Positions 43,829 to 56,700 are shown, counted from the first letter of the stretch. The stretch is 64,000 nucleotides of DNA from Pisaster brevispinus (GCA_023634235.1 JAMKCF010000019.1:10247684-10311683); one strand, 5' to 3'. Notes: a model not told the origin generated them from the sequence alone. Numbers and translations: made by a program.

Positions 43829-44080
43829 AGATTACCGACACAACGTGGCCGTCGTACTTCTGCCATGTAATGTAATAAACTCAAAGGCCATTAAATCAAA
43901 ATGTGTTCTATTTAAAACAAGGCGACTTGCGGAGTCGGAGCATCTTTACATCGTGGAAAAACAGCCTGGGATAAATGTGTCTTTGGTTTATGCGTGGAGC
44001 GAAGTAATTTCGTTTGCAACTGGAAACGATACAGACATTAATTGCTTCTGCTGAGGATTTATTGTTATCAAAGTCTTTCT

Positions 44081-46567
44081 TTATTGGGCAGTAGAGATTG
44101 TCTCCGGCACAGAGCCAGTCGCTACTCCGTCAACAACCTGGTTCGAACCCCGCTGTCTACAAAACATCTTTTTGATCCCTTTACGGAACGGCTTGTTGGT
44201 CATGGTGTAAATGACTGGATTCACACAGGAATTACCCACGGCTAAGATGACAGTGAGACGGTGGAAAGGTCCCCCTGGAGCCATTGGAACGCCGAAACTG
44301 AAGAGCAGGAACCAGACTTGGTTTGGAATCCAGCACACACCGAATGTTATGACGCAGGCTAGGAGTGTCTTCACGAGGGTCTGGGAGGCTCGGAGCTGCC
44401 ACATCTCACGTTGGTCGCTCGGATTTCTTCCCAAAGAAGCTATAAGATAAAGTGATTGTAACGCAAATTTACGGGATTTTTTTACTGATTCATCTTATTC
44501 TGCACTTGAAAAAGACGGACCTGGATTTGAATCCAACTCGAGGTGCATTTGAATTCATATCCGCAGGATTCGGGGAGCACTGCTCAGTGCACAGTGTACA
44601 CATTCTTTAGTAGACCGGCGGGGATTTCGGCGTACGCAGAAATCAAACATGTTTTATTTCGTTCAGCCTTTTTTTCTTCTTTCCATCTACTAGAATTCCC
44701 ATAGGTTTTGTACACGACTATTGTCATAATGAAAATGCTATAGTAAACATTCTCACACTCCCATATTGTAGTTTTTAACTTGACTTAGTGCCAAAAACAA
44801 ATTTCGTCATCATGACGTCACTGGGTAATGACTTAAACCACATGACGAACTAATCATCTTTGCTCGATTTAGTACAGGTAGATCATTAGTAAATGGTTCA
44901 TTTCATGCTTAGAGCCATGAACCAATTATTGGATACTTTTTTCCAACCGGAAGTTGAAATAAAACATTTTTATCAGAGGTCGAGATCAAATATGAATTAT
45001 AACTTGGAAATGGGTTTCTGTGTATGAAATCATCCACGAGATGCGTCCGAAAGTTTCATGACGTAATCTTTGTGTAAGAGCCCTTTAGCGACAAGCTAAA
45101 CAAAGCAATATTTTCAGTTCTATTCTTTTTAGTTTGCCACATCGGGATAAATCAGGCATTATATTTTACCTAATAACTGAATGTAGTCAGTAAAAGAAGT
45201 TACGTCATCATGATGTCATTAGGGATCTAATTAACATACTGTAATTTCAATAATTTACAAACTGTGACCTACTGGTTCCTTTCTGTGCTACATAATCAGA
45301 GAGTCTTTAAAAAAAATGCTCCATTGAAAACTTACATGTCAGTGTTCATTTTTTACGAACACTTAATTGCTATTTTAAAAAAAATTATTCTTCTTTTTTA
45401 CCAAATTTGTATGCGCTGCGTCAAGTTTAACGCCTTTGCTCCTTGTCCATCCTCATTATAGGCAAATATACCTTTGGTTTTTGGAACCGTTCGATTGTTT
45501 TAGTCCTATGTATAAATGTAGAGTATACAATAAAACAAACCTGTGAAAGGTGATAGCCTTTTTGTGATGTTGCAGGAAAACTGGAGCGGTTATGTTCACG
45601 CAGGAATAATACTACGTTATTGGAAAGCACAATCGGAGAAACTTTTCATGCATGAAGAGTTTCTCAGATTGAAGTTGTTTTGAATCCCTTTCTTTAAAAA
45701 CCACATTCCTTAGAAGGGAATCCTTAGAAAGTTATACATTATCAACAGCTGCAGTGCTTCTTACCAAGTAAGTTTTTATGGTCATTAATTTTTTTTTTTG
45801 ATAACCGATACCTCTCCTGAAATATAAGCAAGATAATAGTAAACTATTACTGTACCTGTTCGAGCAGTTAACATCTTCACTTGTCTGTTGAGCGATGAGA
45901 TAACTTTCAGTTGCGCGAAAATCATCACAATGAACGGAGCGAAGAAGTTGAATGTGAAACTGTACAAGCCAATTGCCACCTGAGCTCCTCGGTTAGACCA
46001 GCCCGAAAAGTTACAACCTATTACTTCATCCTCTCCATAAACAAAAAAGAAGTGAATTCTTGAAAGTGCGGCAAAAAACCAACATGCAGCGATCATGATG
46101 TGCTTGTTCCGTTTGATGAAAAGAGTCTTGTATTTGTGTGGGTGGACGATGGCTACATAGCGCTCCAAATTGATCGCGGTCAAACCCAAGACTGACGTCA
46201 TCGTGAAGAGCCAAAACAGGAACTCGGAGTTGTAAACTCGACACCAAACCTCACCGAAGAACCCGGGGTTCGGAGTAGAGTTGGGTCTAGATACTAGAAA
46301 ATAATATGGGATGACCAGAACGCAGACCATGAAATCTACAATGGAGAGATGCACTAAGAAATCACTGGTATTAGACCGCAGGGACGGCACACGGAGGAGT
46401 ACGATGGCAACCATTAAGTTACCAGCGATACCAACCACGCAGATCATGCAGTAGAGAGCTAAGATAAATTTAGTGAAAGCATTGTTGTCTCCCATCTTTG
46501 AGTCTCCATCACCTGGTGTTTCGTCAATACTTGGCACTGATGCATCAGAGAGATTAAGCTGCTCCAT
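44081..46567 (-). CDS. GPCR B: orphan class A receptor, two exons
   Basis: Exon 1 is 45856-46567 (donor GTACAG) and exon 2 44081-44439 (acceptor TTATAG), joined in phase 1 for 356 residues. The 1.4 kb intron is the longest in the cluster. The N-terminus MEQLNLSDASVPSIDETPGD is nearly that of GPCR A, so A and B form a subgroup. ERY, CWIP, NPVIY and both disulfide Cys are intact. Exon 1 has one extra residue in TM2/ECL1 (PYYFLVSRP against PNFLASRP), and ECL2 reads IGCNFSGW with a new NFS sequon. These changes lie on the ligand-facing side, so binding may differ (inference). The stop overlaps an AATAAA, and another lies at 44057. Confidence 0.9.
45463..45830. repeat. Dispersed 0.4 kb repeat in the GPCR B intron, copy 1
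   Basis: TACCTTTGGTTTTTGGAACC, CGATTGTTT, ATACAATAAAAC, GGAGCGGTTATGT and TTTCTCAGATT blocks recur in the same order at 47134-47545. Confidence 0.65.
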
Positions 46568-46616
46568 GAAGAATTGTCAGTTGTTGCCGAGTTAAGAATA
46601 CCCTGCCCTCATTAAG

Positions 46617-46623
46617 TTTTATA
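46617..46623 (-). promoter_or_regulatory. Possible TATA box of GPCR B
   Basis: TATAAAA on the minus strand, 50 bp upstream of the GPCR B start codon. This spacing would give a very short 5' UTR. Sequence-only guess. Confidence 0.35.
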
Positions 46624-47133
46624 TTTAGTCAGTCAGGCTGTCACTTATGTGTTTAACCAAGCGACAAACAACCCCTGATCCATATTTGCTGTACACCCGC
46701 CTAGCGCTGTCTTCAAATGGTACAACGGTTATTGACGGAATATAATTTCATATTCATTTATTTCCCAGCCTCCAAAGCCAAATGACTGGGCAATTGTTTT
46801 TAACAAGGGAGTTGTGAAAATCGTTGTACATTAAATTTCAATTAAGGAGTAATTCTTTCTCTCAAGAAAAATGCCCTTCGATCTTTGATCCTCCCCCTCC
46901 CCCGTAATCTGTGCGTCAATAGAGTAAGTTATTAGCTGACAAGCTCTATAAGTAAATACTTGTTCATTCATCTATATCATCTGGCCATGGTCGATTTACA
47001 AATCGGGGAGGCCTAGATTTACTACTAGACATAGCCTTGCCAATAGAAACAACATCAATCTAATCAAAAACTATCCACGTGTAAAATGTTTAAATCGGCG
47101 ATGTAATGGAGGGGAATGATGTTTAAAAGGAAC

Positions 47134-47545
47134 GAATACCTTTGGTTTTTGGAGCCTGCCGATTGTTTGAATCCTGTATAGGCTAATTGTAGATATACAA
47201 TAAAACTAACCCGTGAAAATTTAATTCAAAATGTGATAGCGGTTTTGAGATATCGCCGAAAATCCGGAGCGGTTATGTCCAAGCAGGAAGAATAATCCGT
47301 AATTGGAATACACAATCTGGGAAACAATCCGTAATTGGAATACACAATCTGAGAAACGTATCAGTAACGTTTCTCAGATTCAAATTCGGGGGATAAAAAC
47401 TTATATCTTTTTCCGTAACCACGTTCTCTGAAGTAGAATAGCTCAGAATGCTTTATACTACCGGAAGCTGCGGTATTTCTAACCAAGTACGTTTTTATTG
47501 ACAATAATTTTAAGAGTGATTACCAACACCTTCCTCTTAAGGTCG
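47134..47545. repeat. Dispersed 0.4 kb repeat, copy 2, with internal duplication
   Basis: Same block order as 45463-45830. Within it AATCCGTAATTGGAATACAC plus AATCTG occurs twice in tandem, and AACGTTTCTCAGATT follows as an inverted echo of AATCTGAGAAACGT. Confidence 0.65.
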
Positions 47546-48775
47546 GAACAGTTGCTATGACAGATGCTGACTTATGAAAATGGATCTCAGACGATGAGGT
47601 ATACACACATACTCATTCACTTGTTTGCATTTGGGGCGATCAATTTGAATGGCGTACACCACCATCGATTTCTTTGATTGTTGTATACATGAATATTTAA
47701 AGTTGTTTTCCTTATAAGTAAGTCACAATGTTAAGGAAACCGCTATAGAAGCAAGGAATAGCACAGACACTCTGAAATGAGCCTCGTGACACAAAACCCT
47801 ACCTTATTATTGGAAAGTCAAATTGAGCGTCACTTGACACCCATCGATTGCGTTCGAGCGTGTTAACATTAGTAAACAATGGAGCGCACGAACGTTATTG
47901 AGGTGACACGACGAGATGGAGCGGCGGAACACTATTGCTCAGACCGGGGCTGTAACATTGCCAGCTGTCGCTAGACTAACATTAGCAGTCCGAACCCTCG
48001 CTTTTCTGCGTATTTATGTGCCTCACGTTCGCTCGCGGCAGTTAGTGCTCAAACTTGGGATAAATTCAAAAGCTAATACATTACCAAAGGGGCGTAACTA
48101 AGCGAGGTCATGTAGGGGGCTGGGGATGGACAGGGGAGGGACAGGGGAGGGACAGGAGAGGGGCACGCGCCCCACCTGATTCCCCCCCCCCCATTTGATA
48201 GCTTTGAGGTTAAAATTACCATCCAACAATTAATAATATGTTACATTTTTCCACCTCCTTACGTTTTACCACCTCCACGTCACATTATCTAATGAAGAAA
48301 AAAACTGCACAGAAAAGGACCTTGTTTTAGAAAAAGTAAGTGCAAACGGAAACTACCAGTGTAATATTGGCCAGAAATGCCCTCACTGAGAAGAAATGTT
48401 TAACTCTCTTGTGCCCCTTCTTTTCGTCGCTGCTTTGCCAATGTCAAGACCTAAAACTCAACAGTATTTTAGTACGCTAGAGACGCGAGACTGGCAAAGT
48501 ACTAACATTTTCAGGTAGGCGTATTTGTTTTTGTCATGAAATACGAGTTCGAGATATTTTGTTTTTTCGGAAAAAAACCCTAACCGAATCATTTGAGCCA
48601 TCGTTCAGATGTTAGCAATTATCACTCCCTCCAATACTACTAGCTTCAAAGAAGCATTGTCATCAGATAAAGGTACAGCATCGCCGACTTCTGTTGTTGC
48701 AGCAATCTGTACGTACCCAGTTGTTATAATTTATGCATCTGTGATATTTGCGCTGCACGGAGACAACATTTGGGA

Positions 48776-49035
48776 GACTCTCAATTAATTCCGGCTCAAT
48801 TGACCTGGATCTATGGTCTCGTGGGGCCTGATCCATTTTTTAGTCATTATGACCAGGAATTGATCTGTTTCAAAATGACCCAGAAATGGCTCAAACTGAC
48901 GCATACTCCGAGTTAAAATCAGCCAATTTAACCACTTTCTGTGTCAGCCTGACCCAGAGAAGGGTCAGCAGCTACCTTGGGACCCACAGAGTCCGGTTTG
49001 ATTCTGAACCAGGAGTTTTAAGAGCGTGTAATGTT
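48776..49035. mobile_element. GGGTCA-rich MITE, diverged copy
   Basis: Ends GGAGACTCTCAATT and CCAGGAGTTTTAAGAGCGTGTA echo the inverted ends of the element at 50889. The interior has TGACCCAGAAATGG and CTGACCCAGAGAAGGGTCAG words. Confidence 0.5.
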
Positions 49036-49794
49036 TGGATTGATCTACCCTGATAACGTTTATCTTTAGGCTATTGCACAAGATTCACATGAATTTGTTG
49101 CTTATTAAGCGAAACAAATTACGTATCTTTCCCAGATAGCAATATTGCCTACACTAAAGCCCTGTCTTTGAGTTACACAACGGTCACAATTTGCCTGAAT
49201 TTATATGAGTTTATTCTCTATCCGTCAAGGATAGAGGGTTTTTTCTATATTTTTATTTTTGTTAATAACAAGCAACTGATTGAAGTCGTTTCACAAGGAC
49301 GCTTCAATGGATGTAAAAAATATTGCCACATACGATATAGATAACCTTTGATCTTTGTCAATGTTCGTCTCGGTAATCCTTGCTGTGAGGTTTAATTAAG
49401 TCCTTCGTGGGCAAGTTTGATAAGAAAGAACGCATGGAGTACAAGGTGCACTCTGTCTTAAAAGATTGAACACATAATGAATGAATAGTTTACTCGCTTC
49501 GAATGATAAAACGGACAGAAATTGACTGGTTCTATATCAATTTATGTCCTAGTCGACGAGGCCAGACAAATCAATTGTAATAGCAAACAGCTGGTGCAAA
49601 AGCGATTCACAATACCATGATTGTAATCAATTAAGGAATAATTTCTGATAAGTTCGTGCTGAAGAGGTTGCTATGAAGGAAGATGCTGTCTGTGATAAAA
49701 CCAAAGCATATAAATAAAACAAAAACGTCACTGACGATGCGGTACCCAACCATACTCATGCACTCGTGTGGGAGTTCAATTTGAATGTCGTACA

Positions 49795-49975
49795 CACTAA
49801 AAACTACCTAGTCCAAATTTTGGGGTCAGGCTGACCTGGAAAATGGTCGAAAATGAAAAATTTTCTAGGAAACTGCGTCTGTTGGACCTACTTTTGGGTC
49901 ACTTGTAACAAAGGTTCTGGGTCTGCGTTAGGCCCCACGGAACTTGTTCCGAAAATGTTTAAGAGTGTGCAGTGT
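49795..49975. mobile_element. GGGTCA-rich MITE, diverged short copy
   Basis: Starts ACACTAAAAACTACCTAGTC and ends GTTTAAGAGTGTGCAGTGT, with GGGGTCAGGCTGACCTGG inside. Same layout as the element at 50889, but more decayed. Confidence 0.4.
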
Positions 49976-50888
49976 ATCGATTTGCTTGGGTAGACTTTTT
50001 AATTGATTTATTCGCAATGTTTATGAGGAACCGTTTTCACCTCCCATCCCATCACCCTACCCACATGTCCGAAACACTCCCAGTGGGCTGATTAGAAGGC
50101 GGCTGAGAATAATCGAAATTGTGAAATACGGTGTACATTTCCTGTACATGGAAGTTGCACCCAAGAAATGCCTTGTTGTTATTGATTAAAACTTGTTTAA
50201 CTCGCGACTCTGGAAAACATGTGAGCATTTTGATCGTGTGAACATAACAACATTATTAATTTCACGTGATATAAAGGTCGAGTGCTTCCTCGGTGTAGCT
50301 TAACATTGAAATCATAAAAATGTGACTTCATGTGTCTGAGTAAATCATGCTTGGAATTGCTAAATAAGTGCGTTCCCGTTTGTTAAAGTGATGTGAATAG
50401 ATCTGTATTTTGAACCGTTTTCGATAATAACTGTGATCTATTCTCCGGACTAGAAGAGACTCCGGAATGCTGAGATGTAAAAACTCTCACATTTTCATCC
50501 CTCACAGTATAGATATACATACATGTTAATGTAAACTATTTTAGATGGTTTGAGTTGGTTTTATTGGTTTTATTACAGTCACGATCATTACATTAGTGCA
50601 TTGACATCCATGGGCAATTGGCAACATTGTACAGTACGCCACCAACGTTCATAAAGGTATTAGTTCAGAGTGCATCTTAAATCTTGCGTGACTTCATAAC
50701 GGAGTTCTATGATAACGTATTAATTAATGATTAATTAATCAAAATATCTAGACAAATTAAAGCCACAATATATATCGTGCGCCATCCAGGCAAGCACTAT
50801 AGGCTAGATTGTGCTCTGCGTTCATTGTGTTATCGCCTCATGACTCTTTGACCAATGGTATTGACGCAAGCGACACGATTTGAGTGTA

Positions 50889-51135
50889 ACACTCTGAAAA
50901 CTCTCGAGTAAGAATTGACCCGGATTCTGGATCTCAGGGGGCTTGGCCAACTTTTTGGTCAGTCTGACCCTAAACTTGTTTTCAATCAATGGGATTTGAA
51001 CTCGGACTCTGCGTCAGTTTGATCCATGACTGAGTCATTTTGACACAGAGTCCTGGTCGTACTGACCCCGAAATGGGTCAGTTCCCACGGGTCCAAGAAT
51101 CCAGATAAAATCTGACCCAGGAGTTTTCAGAGTGT
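50889..51135. mobile_element. GGGTCA-rich MITE with perfect 15-bp inverted ends
   Basis: ACACTCTGAAAACTC at 50889-50903 and its exact reverse complement at 51121-51135. The interior holds diverged, inverted copies of CTGACCC/GGGTCAG words. The partner in unit 2 (58146-58403) has a mutated left end. Confidence 0.7.
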
Positions 51136-51404
51136 ATTAGTGCTGAAAGATAAGGGAGATCTACAACAGTATATAGTTAATCTACAATTCAGATGATCTA
51201 AGAAATCACATAATTTAGACCTACGTTATGGAGGCTAAAGTTGAAAGGAATCAGTTTCACTGGAGGTTTGCAGCACTAGTGAAAAGCACACACGAGTCTT
51301 TGAAGATTTTGAAGATCAACGACTGTCTTCGAAGGTTTAGACCCCAACACGTTTGCTGCTGTATTTTGCACAAACAGCAAGCTTTCTCTTCACTGTTTTC
51401 GCTA

Positions 51405-53015
51405 TTAATTTGGGGCTGAAGAGATGGTCTCTACCGCTGTACCAGTCGCTACACTGTCAACCACCTGGTTCGAATCCCGCTGTCTGCAAAACAGCTCCTT
51501 GATCCCTTTACGGAACGGTTTGTTGGTCAAGGTGTAAATGACTGGATTCACGCAGGAATTACCCACGGCTAAGATGACAGTGAGACGGTGCAAAGGTCCA
51601 CCTCGAGCCATTGGAACACCCAAATTGTAGAGCAGGAACCAGACTTGGTTTGGAATCCAGCACACACCGAATGTGATGACGCAGGCTAGGAGTGTCTTCA
51701 CCAGGGTCTGGGAGGCTCGGAGCTGCCACATCTCACGCTGGTCGCTCGGATTTAAACCCGAAGAGGCTGTAAAAGAAAGTGTAATCGTTATCATTATAAT
51801 GTGAAATACACATTTACAAGACGACTCTTTACAATGGGACATGTTCTCTTGTTGTTTTCGTTTTCTTTGTTCTTTTATAATTGTGTTTGAATTCGTTTCG
51901 TCCTTTCCCCTCTTTCTCCGACGCGATTTCCCGATAACAAAGACACCATTCGCAATAAATTATTATTAAAAACAAATACACGGTTGGCAGCCGTCTAAAA
52001 GGCCGAAATAGCGAGAGAGTGAAATAAGTACAATTAATTATCCTGTCCAAGCAGAATGCAAAATGTGTCAAGTTATTTAATGTTGCACTTAAAATCAACA
52101 AACTAAAAAATATATAAAAAGCTCGACATTTTATTTTAGTAGAATTTGAAAATGACACAAAAACAGTTTGTTATTTTTAGGGCCTAGGCTAAATGCATTC
52201 CAGAAAGATTTTTATTTTATTTTATGAATGCTTGTTTTGCTCCATTTCTATATACTCTGTAAACATGGAATATAACATTAGGTACAATTAGTAAAAAAAC
52301 TAACCTGTTTGTGCGGTTAACATCTTCACTTGTCTGTTAAGCGTTGAGATAACTTTCAGTTGCGCAACAATCATCACAATGAATGGAGCGAAGAAGTTGA
52401 TAGTGAAACTGTACAGGCCAAATGCCGCCTGATCTCCTCGGTTAGACCAGCCTATGAAATGACAACCCAGTACTCCATCTTCTTCGTACAAAAAAAATTG
52501 TTGGAATCTTGTAATAACTGCAAAAATCCAACAAACAGCAATCATTCCGTATTTTTTTCGACTCGAGAACACCGTCTTGTATTTGTGTGGGTAGACGATG
52601 GCAACATAGCGCTCTACATTGACAGCCGTCAAACCCAAGACTGACGTCATCGTGAAGAACCAAAACGGGAACTGGGAAGTGTAAAATCGACACCACACCT
52701 CACCAACGAACCCGGGGTTCGGAGTAGAAATGGGTCTAGATGCTAGAAAATATGGGATGACCAGAACACAGACCATGAAATCTACAACGGAGAGATGCAC
52801 TAAGAAATCACTGGTATTAGACCGCAGGAACGGCACACGGAGGAGTACGATGACACCAGTAAGTTGCCAGCGATACCAACTACGCAGATCGTGCAGTTGA
52901 GAGCTAAGATGAACTTGATGAAAGCATCGGTTTCTTCCGTAACTACATCCTCGTCACTCTTCGGTCCTTTGAAGAGGGCAGTAGGAAGAGTCGTACCGAA
53001 CCCAATTTCGTCCAT
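51405..53015 (-). pseudogene. GPCR C: near-complete receptor with a one-base deletion in TM1
   Basis: Exon 1 is 52305-53015 and exon 2 51405-51766, with donor GTTAGT, acceptor TTTACAG and phase-1 junction as in GPCR D. The start MDEIGFGTTLPTALF is preceded by an in-frame stop. Compared with D, one base is missing near 52853-52857 (GATGACACCAG here, GCAACCAG in D). The frame shifts after GNLLV and ends early. Downstream, NTSDFLVHLS, ERY, CWIP and NPVIY are all intact, so the break is recent or is a sequence error. One intact copy (D) of the same duplicated unit remains. Confidence 0.85.
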
Positions 53016-53794
53016 GCCGGTTGTTTATGGCGACTGAGTTTGTTTTAGTGGAAATATTTGTTTGGAATTTCCTGCAAATTTTTCGATAAAATTTCAACGC
53101 TATTTCTTCGTCTGATCTTGGACTGAGTTTATCAAGCGATCCACAACATCACTAGACACCGATTGAAGGTTTGCCTCTGTGGACACTGCAGGCTTTTGAA
53201 AAGGATACCATTTCTATTGGTGGGCTGCATTGACGTCGAGCAACTGATATTATCTATTTTCGATCAGTGAGCAATAGGAAGTTGACCTTCAATCTGTCCT
53301 TATAGCATTGTTAGATTGTAATTTCTCGTACACCCTTTCTGAAGGTAGTGCTATGAAGCTAAATCCAATCATATGATTTAATCAAATTGAGATCTAATTA
53401 CTCAGTACTCTTGCTAAGGAGCGGAAGAGATTGGATTATATTTTCAAGTACGCACTTCAATGTTTAACAAATTGCTGTGGCGAGCGTGCTTTAGGGAGTG
53501 TTACAGGCATCCCAATCTAGGTTTTAGTCATTTTCCTGGAGGAGAATATCATCAACAGCGTTGAAGCCATGACTTTTTCGGTGTGGGGAACACAGGGGAG
53601 CATTTCTCTTAAGTGGTGGGGGGGGCAGGGGAATGGGTTCTGTCAGTGATGGGGTTTTTGCTTTTATTTGGAAGGGAACGCTGCAGGGGGTCACATCCTC
53701 TTATGTTCTTGGCATTTTGTGGCCGCGGTATAGCAATCCCGAATGCGATCGTTCGCTACATTAGACTATACTAACACTCATTTTACTTTTTTCC

Positions 53795-54005
53795 CCTTTT
53801 TGTGAGTACTTTCGCGATTTTTTTCTTTGGGAGGCACCTAGGGGGCATTTGATATTTTGATGCCCCAGCCCCCCCCCCCAGCTACGCCGCTGATCATCAA
53901 CGCTACCAGTTTCTTCCGCACATAGGGGGCATTGGATATTTTGGCCCCCCCCCCCCCCAGCTACACCGCTGATCATCAACGCTACCAGTTTCTTCCGCAT
54001 CGTAG
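53795..54005. repeat. Internal tandem duplication around poly-C tracts
   Basis: AGCTACGCCGCTGATCATCA ... CGCTACCAGTTTCTTCCGCA follows a GGGGGCAT and poly-C stretch twice (about 53832-53920 and 53922-54000). Unit 2 of the large duplication has only one copy (61003-61078). Confidence 0.8.
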
Positions 54006-54384
54006 GCATAGTCACATTCTGAAAATTGTACTTAATTCCTGTCTTGTCCTCTCCTCGTTGTGTCTACAAAGAATTGTGGGATTCGAGCCAGTTGTAACAC
54101 CTCAACACTTTCCTTGTGAGCCGCTAACTATAGCGATTGATTGCAGAAACTCTGCTACATTTGATGGGATTCAAGGACTTCTGCAACAAATCCATATCTG
54201 ATTATCGATGAATGTTGTACGTCACAACGCTGCGGACTCAATTCAAAGCAAATCAGTCGATCAATCGATCAATCATTCATTCAAATAATCAATCAATCGG
54301 AATCAATCAAATGTTTTTCTATCCCGAAAACTTAGTTCTGCATACAGATGTCTTCACGTATTTCGGCTAGTAGACGTGTTAACA

Positions 54385-54610
54385 GACAAAGTACCGGTCA
54401 CAACACCGTCATCCACCTGGTTCGAATCCCGCTGTCTACAAAAACAGCTCCCTGATCTCTTTACGTAATGGCTTGTTGGTCATGGTGTAAATGACCGGAT
54501 TCACACAGGAATTACCCAAGGCTAAGATGACAGTGATGATATGGAAGGTGGACCCAAAACCAGTTGAATATTCATATTAAAAAGCAGGAACCAAGTTGGC
54601 CCAAGTCAAG
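54385..54610 (-). pseudogene. GPCR exon-2 remnant in unit 1
   Basis: The minus strand retains ILALGNSCVNPVIYTMTNKP and LRKEIRELF, then breaks: an extra A in the CTACAAAAACAGC run shifts the frame and makes an early stop. The N-terminal part (TM6) fades into unrelated sequence near 54590 and no exon 1 was found. A sister remnant lies at 61440. Confidence 0.85.
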
Positions 54611-56700
54611 CATTTGCATATAAGCATACCTTTAAAAGAAAATACTCTGTCTTTAATGTCTGACACCAAATTACTTTCCGAGGTTGCCTACCTGGGATTG
54701 GACCTCCTTCGTCTAACAATGTGACTTATATTGCATTATAATTGACATTAAAGTCACATAACAACTAAGATGCATTATACAATTCCAACCCAGACGAAAA
54801 CAAAAATGATGTAGTTAGGCGGCGCGAAAGAAACGTACGAAGTGTGTCACGTGTGTACAAATGCAACCTTGATTCAAAATGATGAATGGACTGTAACACG
54901 CTAAAAGCAAATTCGGATTGTCGATATAGGTCAGCACTTGCTGTTGGTTTAATGCGTTGCTCAAAGCTAGCTCTCAACCCAACAATAACCATATAGTACT
55001 AACACCCATGTATTTACAAACTCGTGACGTGGCTGGCCATGTTTAGTGTTGTTTCATCATGTACTACTATCTAGGTGAGATCTATGTTTTAAAGCGGGGG
55101 CACACCTAAGTTGTTTCAAATGTTGATCAAAAATCTAGTCCGCGCCTTCAATTGATACATAGGCCTACATGACAAAGTTTGATCCTCGTCGCTCATCGAC
55201 CCTATAATATACATTTTGTTATTGTATACATGGGTTTTTTTCTTCTTAATTCTCTGAAATCTTTTAACAAGTATTATTTTCTAATATCGTTATTGAAACT
55301 CTAGAAACGTGAGCTATGCAATATCAATAATGTATCATTATGTGAGTTATCATAATTATGAAATATGTGTTATGCAACATCGATAAGTACCGGTATATGA
55401 TTATTTAAACTCTTGAAATATGAGTTGGGCAGTATCAATAAGTTTTTCATGGAAAGTGTTACTCAAGATGAGGTTGTGAAATGGGAACTGTTCAGTGTTG
55501 TATTCACGTCATGTAAGTAGGCCTAGAAGTTAAATGTGCACTACCCACTAACTGCAGACTTTCAGACAAACAGGCCTTTGTTACAGTGCAGCCATCTGGG
55601 TTGTTCGTTCATTAAAATCAATGCTACCAAACCGACGCTGGAAGGGCAAAATAACATAGTACCCCCAAAATCCTCTAAAGAATTCCTATGATTCCAAGCA
55701 CACAATGAAGACACAATAGGGGAGTACACCACGCCCCGTTTGGAGCACCAAATACTAACCATACCGACTGCATTTCTGTAATGTACCATGCCTTTAACTG
55801 CAATGATGACTATACTGATTCTCACTACATGTATAACCAAAAAAAGGGGAACAGACTAGCTAATGTATGGGCACGGTACGGTTGAAAGAGGCGATTTACA
55901 ATTACTACAGTACGACATAACTAGTTTTTTGAAGAGGTTGTTTCTACTTTCAGAATATTGTGGAAAATTGTCAATATCCTTCTCTCATCAGCTGTGTTGT
56001 CGACAGAAAAATAAAAGGCTAAAATTATTACAATGGACATTATTGGATTATTTTGGTTGAAAAATCATAAAACAATAAAGGAATGTTTGTTTGTGTCACA
56101 AGAGGACGCTATGTTTCGGCACCCATAATTACGCCATCCACCAGAGCCACTTTCCAAGTTCGGAAGGTAAATAGTATGTAAGATATGTTAACTTATTTTA
56201 GAAGTGGCGGACTTCATTTTTTAAATAAGGTTGCAGTTGGAGTATTATTGTTTAGTACATTCGGGAGCGTAGCAAAGTATTGTTTATCAATACGTTTAGC
56301 ATGAAAAAGAAAGGTTTTGTTACGGAAACAAAGATCGAAGGGGTAGAAATCTTTCAGTTGGGTGCGGCAGCATATGGGGAAGCAGTAGCTCCCTCTTGAC
56401 TAAATTATTAACAAATATCAATAGTCCCACAGTATGAGACGATTTGCCTACAAATCATAAAATTGTTGTAACACAATAGATTCGGCGATAGCCAAGAGGG
56501 GCAGAACAGTGGTAGCTTTATGAATCAGCCGGTGGTCAATTCATTGGCTTTGAGCAGGAAATTAATTACGCATTGTTTCTAGGCTAAAAAAGACGCCGGC
56601 AGAGAATTCTTCATACCCATGTATAGTTGAAACAATGGTCAAAATTATGTTTTAATGTACAAGTGTGCATGCAAACTATTGGAGTGTCTAAAAAAGTAAT
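54611..56700. other. Non-genic right part of unit 1
   Basis: Unique-looking sequence that closely matches 61671-63770, except for the inverted block at 55652-55862. Open frames here (for example 54765-54992) lack family motifs. They are matched in unit 2 only because the DNA is recently duplicated. Confidence 0.5.
55652..55862. other. Micro-inverted block (unit 1 orientation)
   Basis: Runs TAACATAGTACCCCCAAAAT ... GGGGAACAGACTAGCTA. The same sequence appears reverse-complemented at 62707-62937 in unit 2, between identical flanks (GAAGGGCAAAA on the left, ATGTATGGGCAC on the right). Confidence 0.9.

Larger units (their letters stand above)
46624..50478. other. Intergenic DNA between GPCR B and the segmental duplication
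   Basis: No gene is recognised. It holds the repeat at 47134, a GGGACAGGGGA mini-array (48128-48160) with a poly-C run, diverged copies of the GGGTCA-rich element at 48776-49035 and 49795-49975, and a stretch near 49668-49790 resembling 47548-47690. Confidence 0.5.
50479..56700. repeat. Segmental tandem duplication, unit 1
   Basis: The unit aligns with 56803-63770 in direct orientation. Shared landmarks include CTCACATTTTCATCCCTCAC at the left edge, the 50541/57429 block, a GGGTCA MITE, a GPCR gene, a GPCR remnant, and the right edge GCATGCAAACTATTGGAGTG. By eye the divergence is a few percent plus indels. Unit 1 carries the frameshifted receptor C. Confidence 0.9.

Noticed and set aside
51228..51419. 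63-residue plus-strand frame conserved almost fully at 58486-58677
   Set aside because: Conservation is explained by the recent segmental duplication. It overlaps GPCR exon 2 on the other strand and has no recognised motif.
54765..54992. 75-residue frame also present near 61881-62063
   Set aside because: The unit 2 copy has changed length and ends, with no motif. Shared presence follows from duplication.
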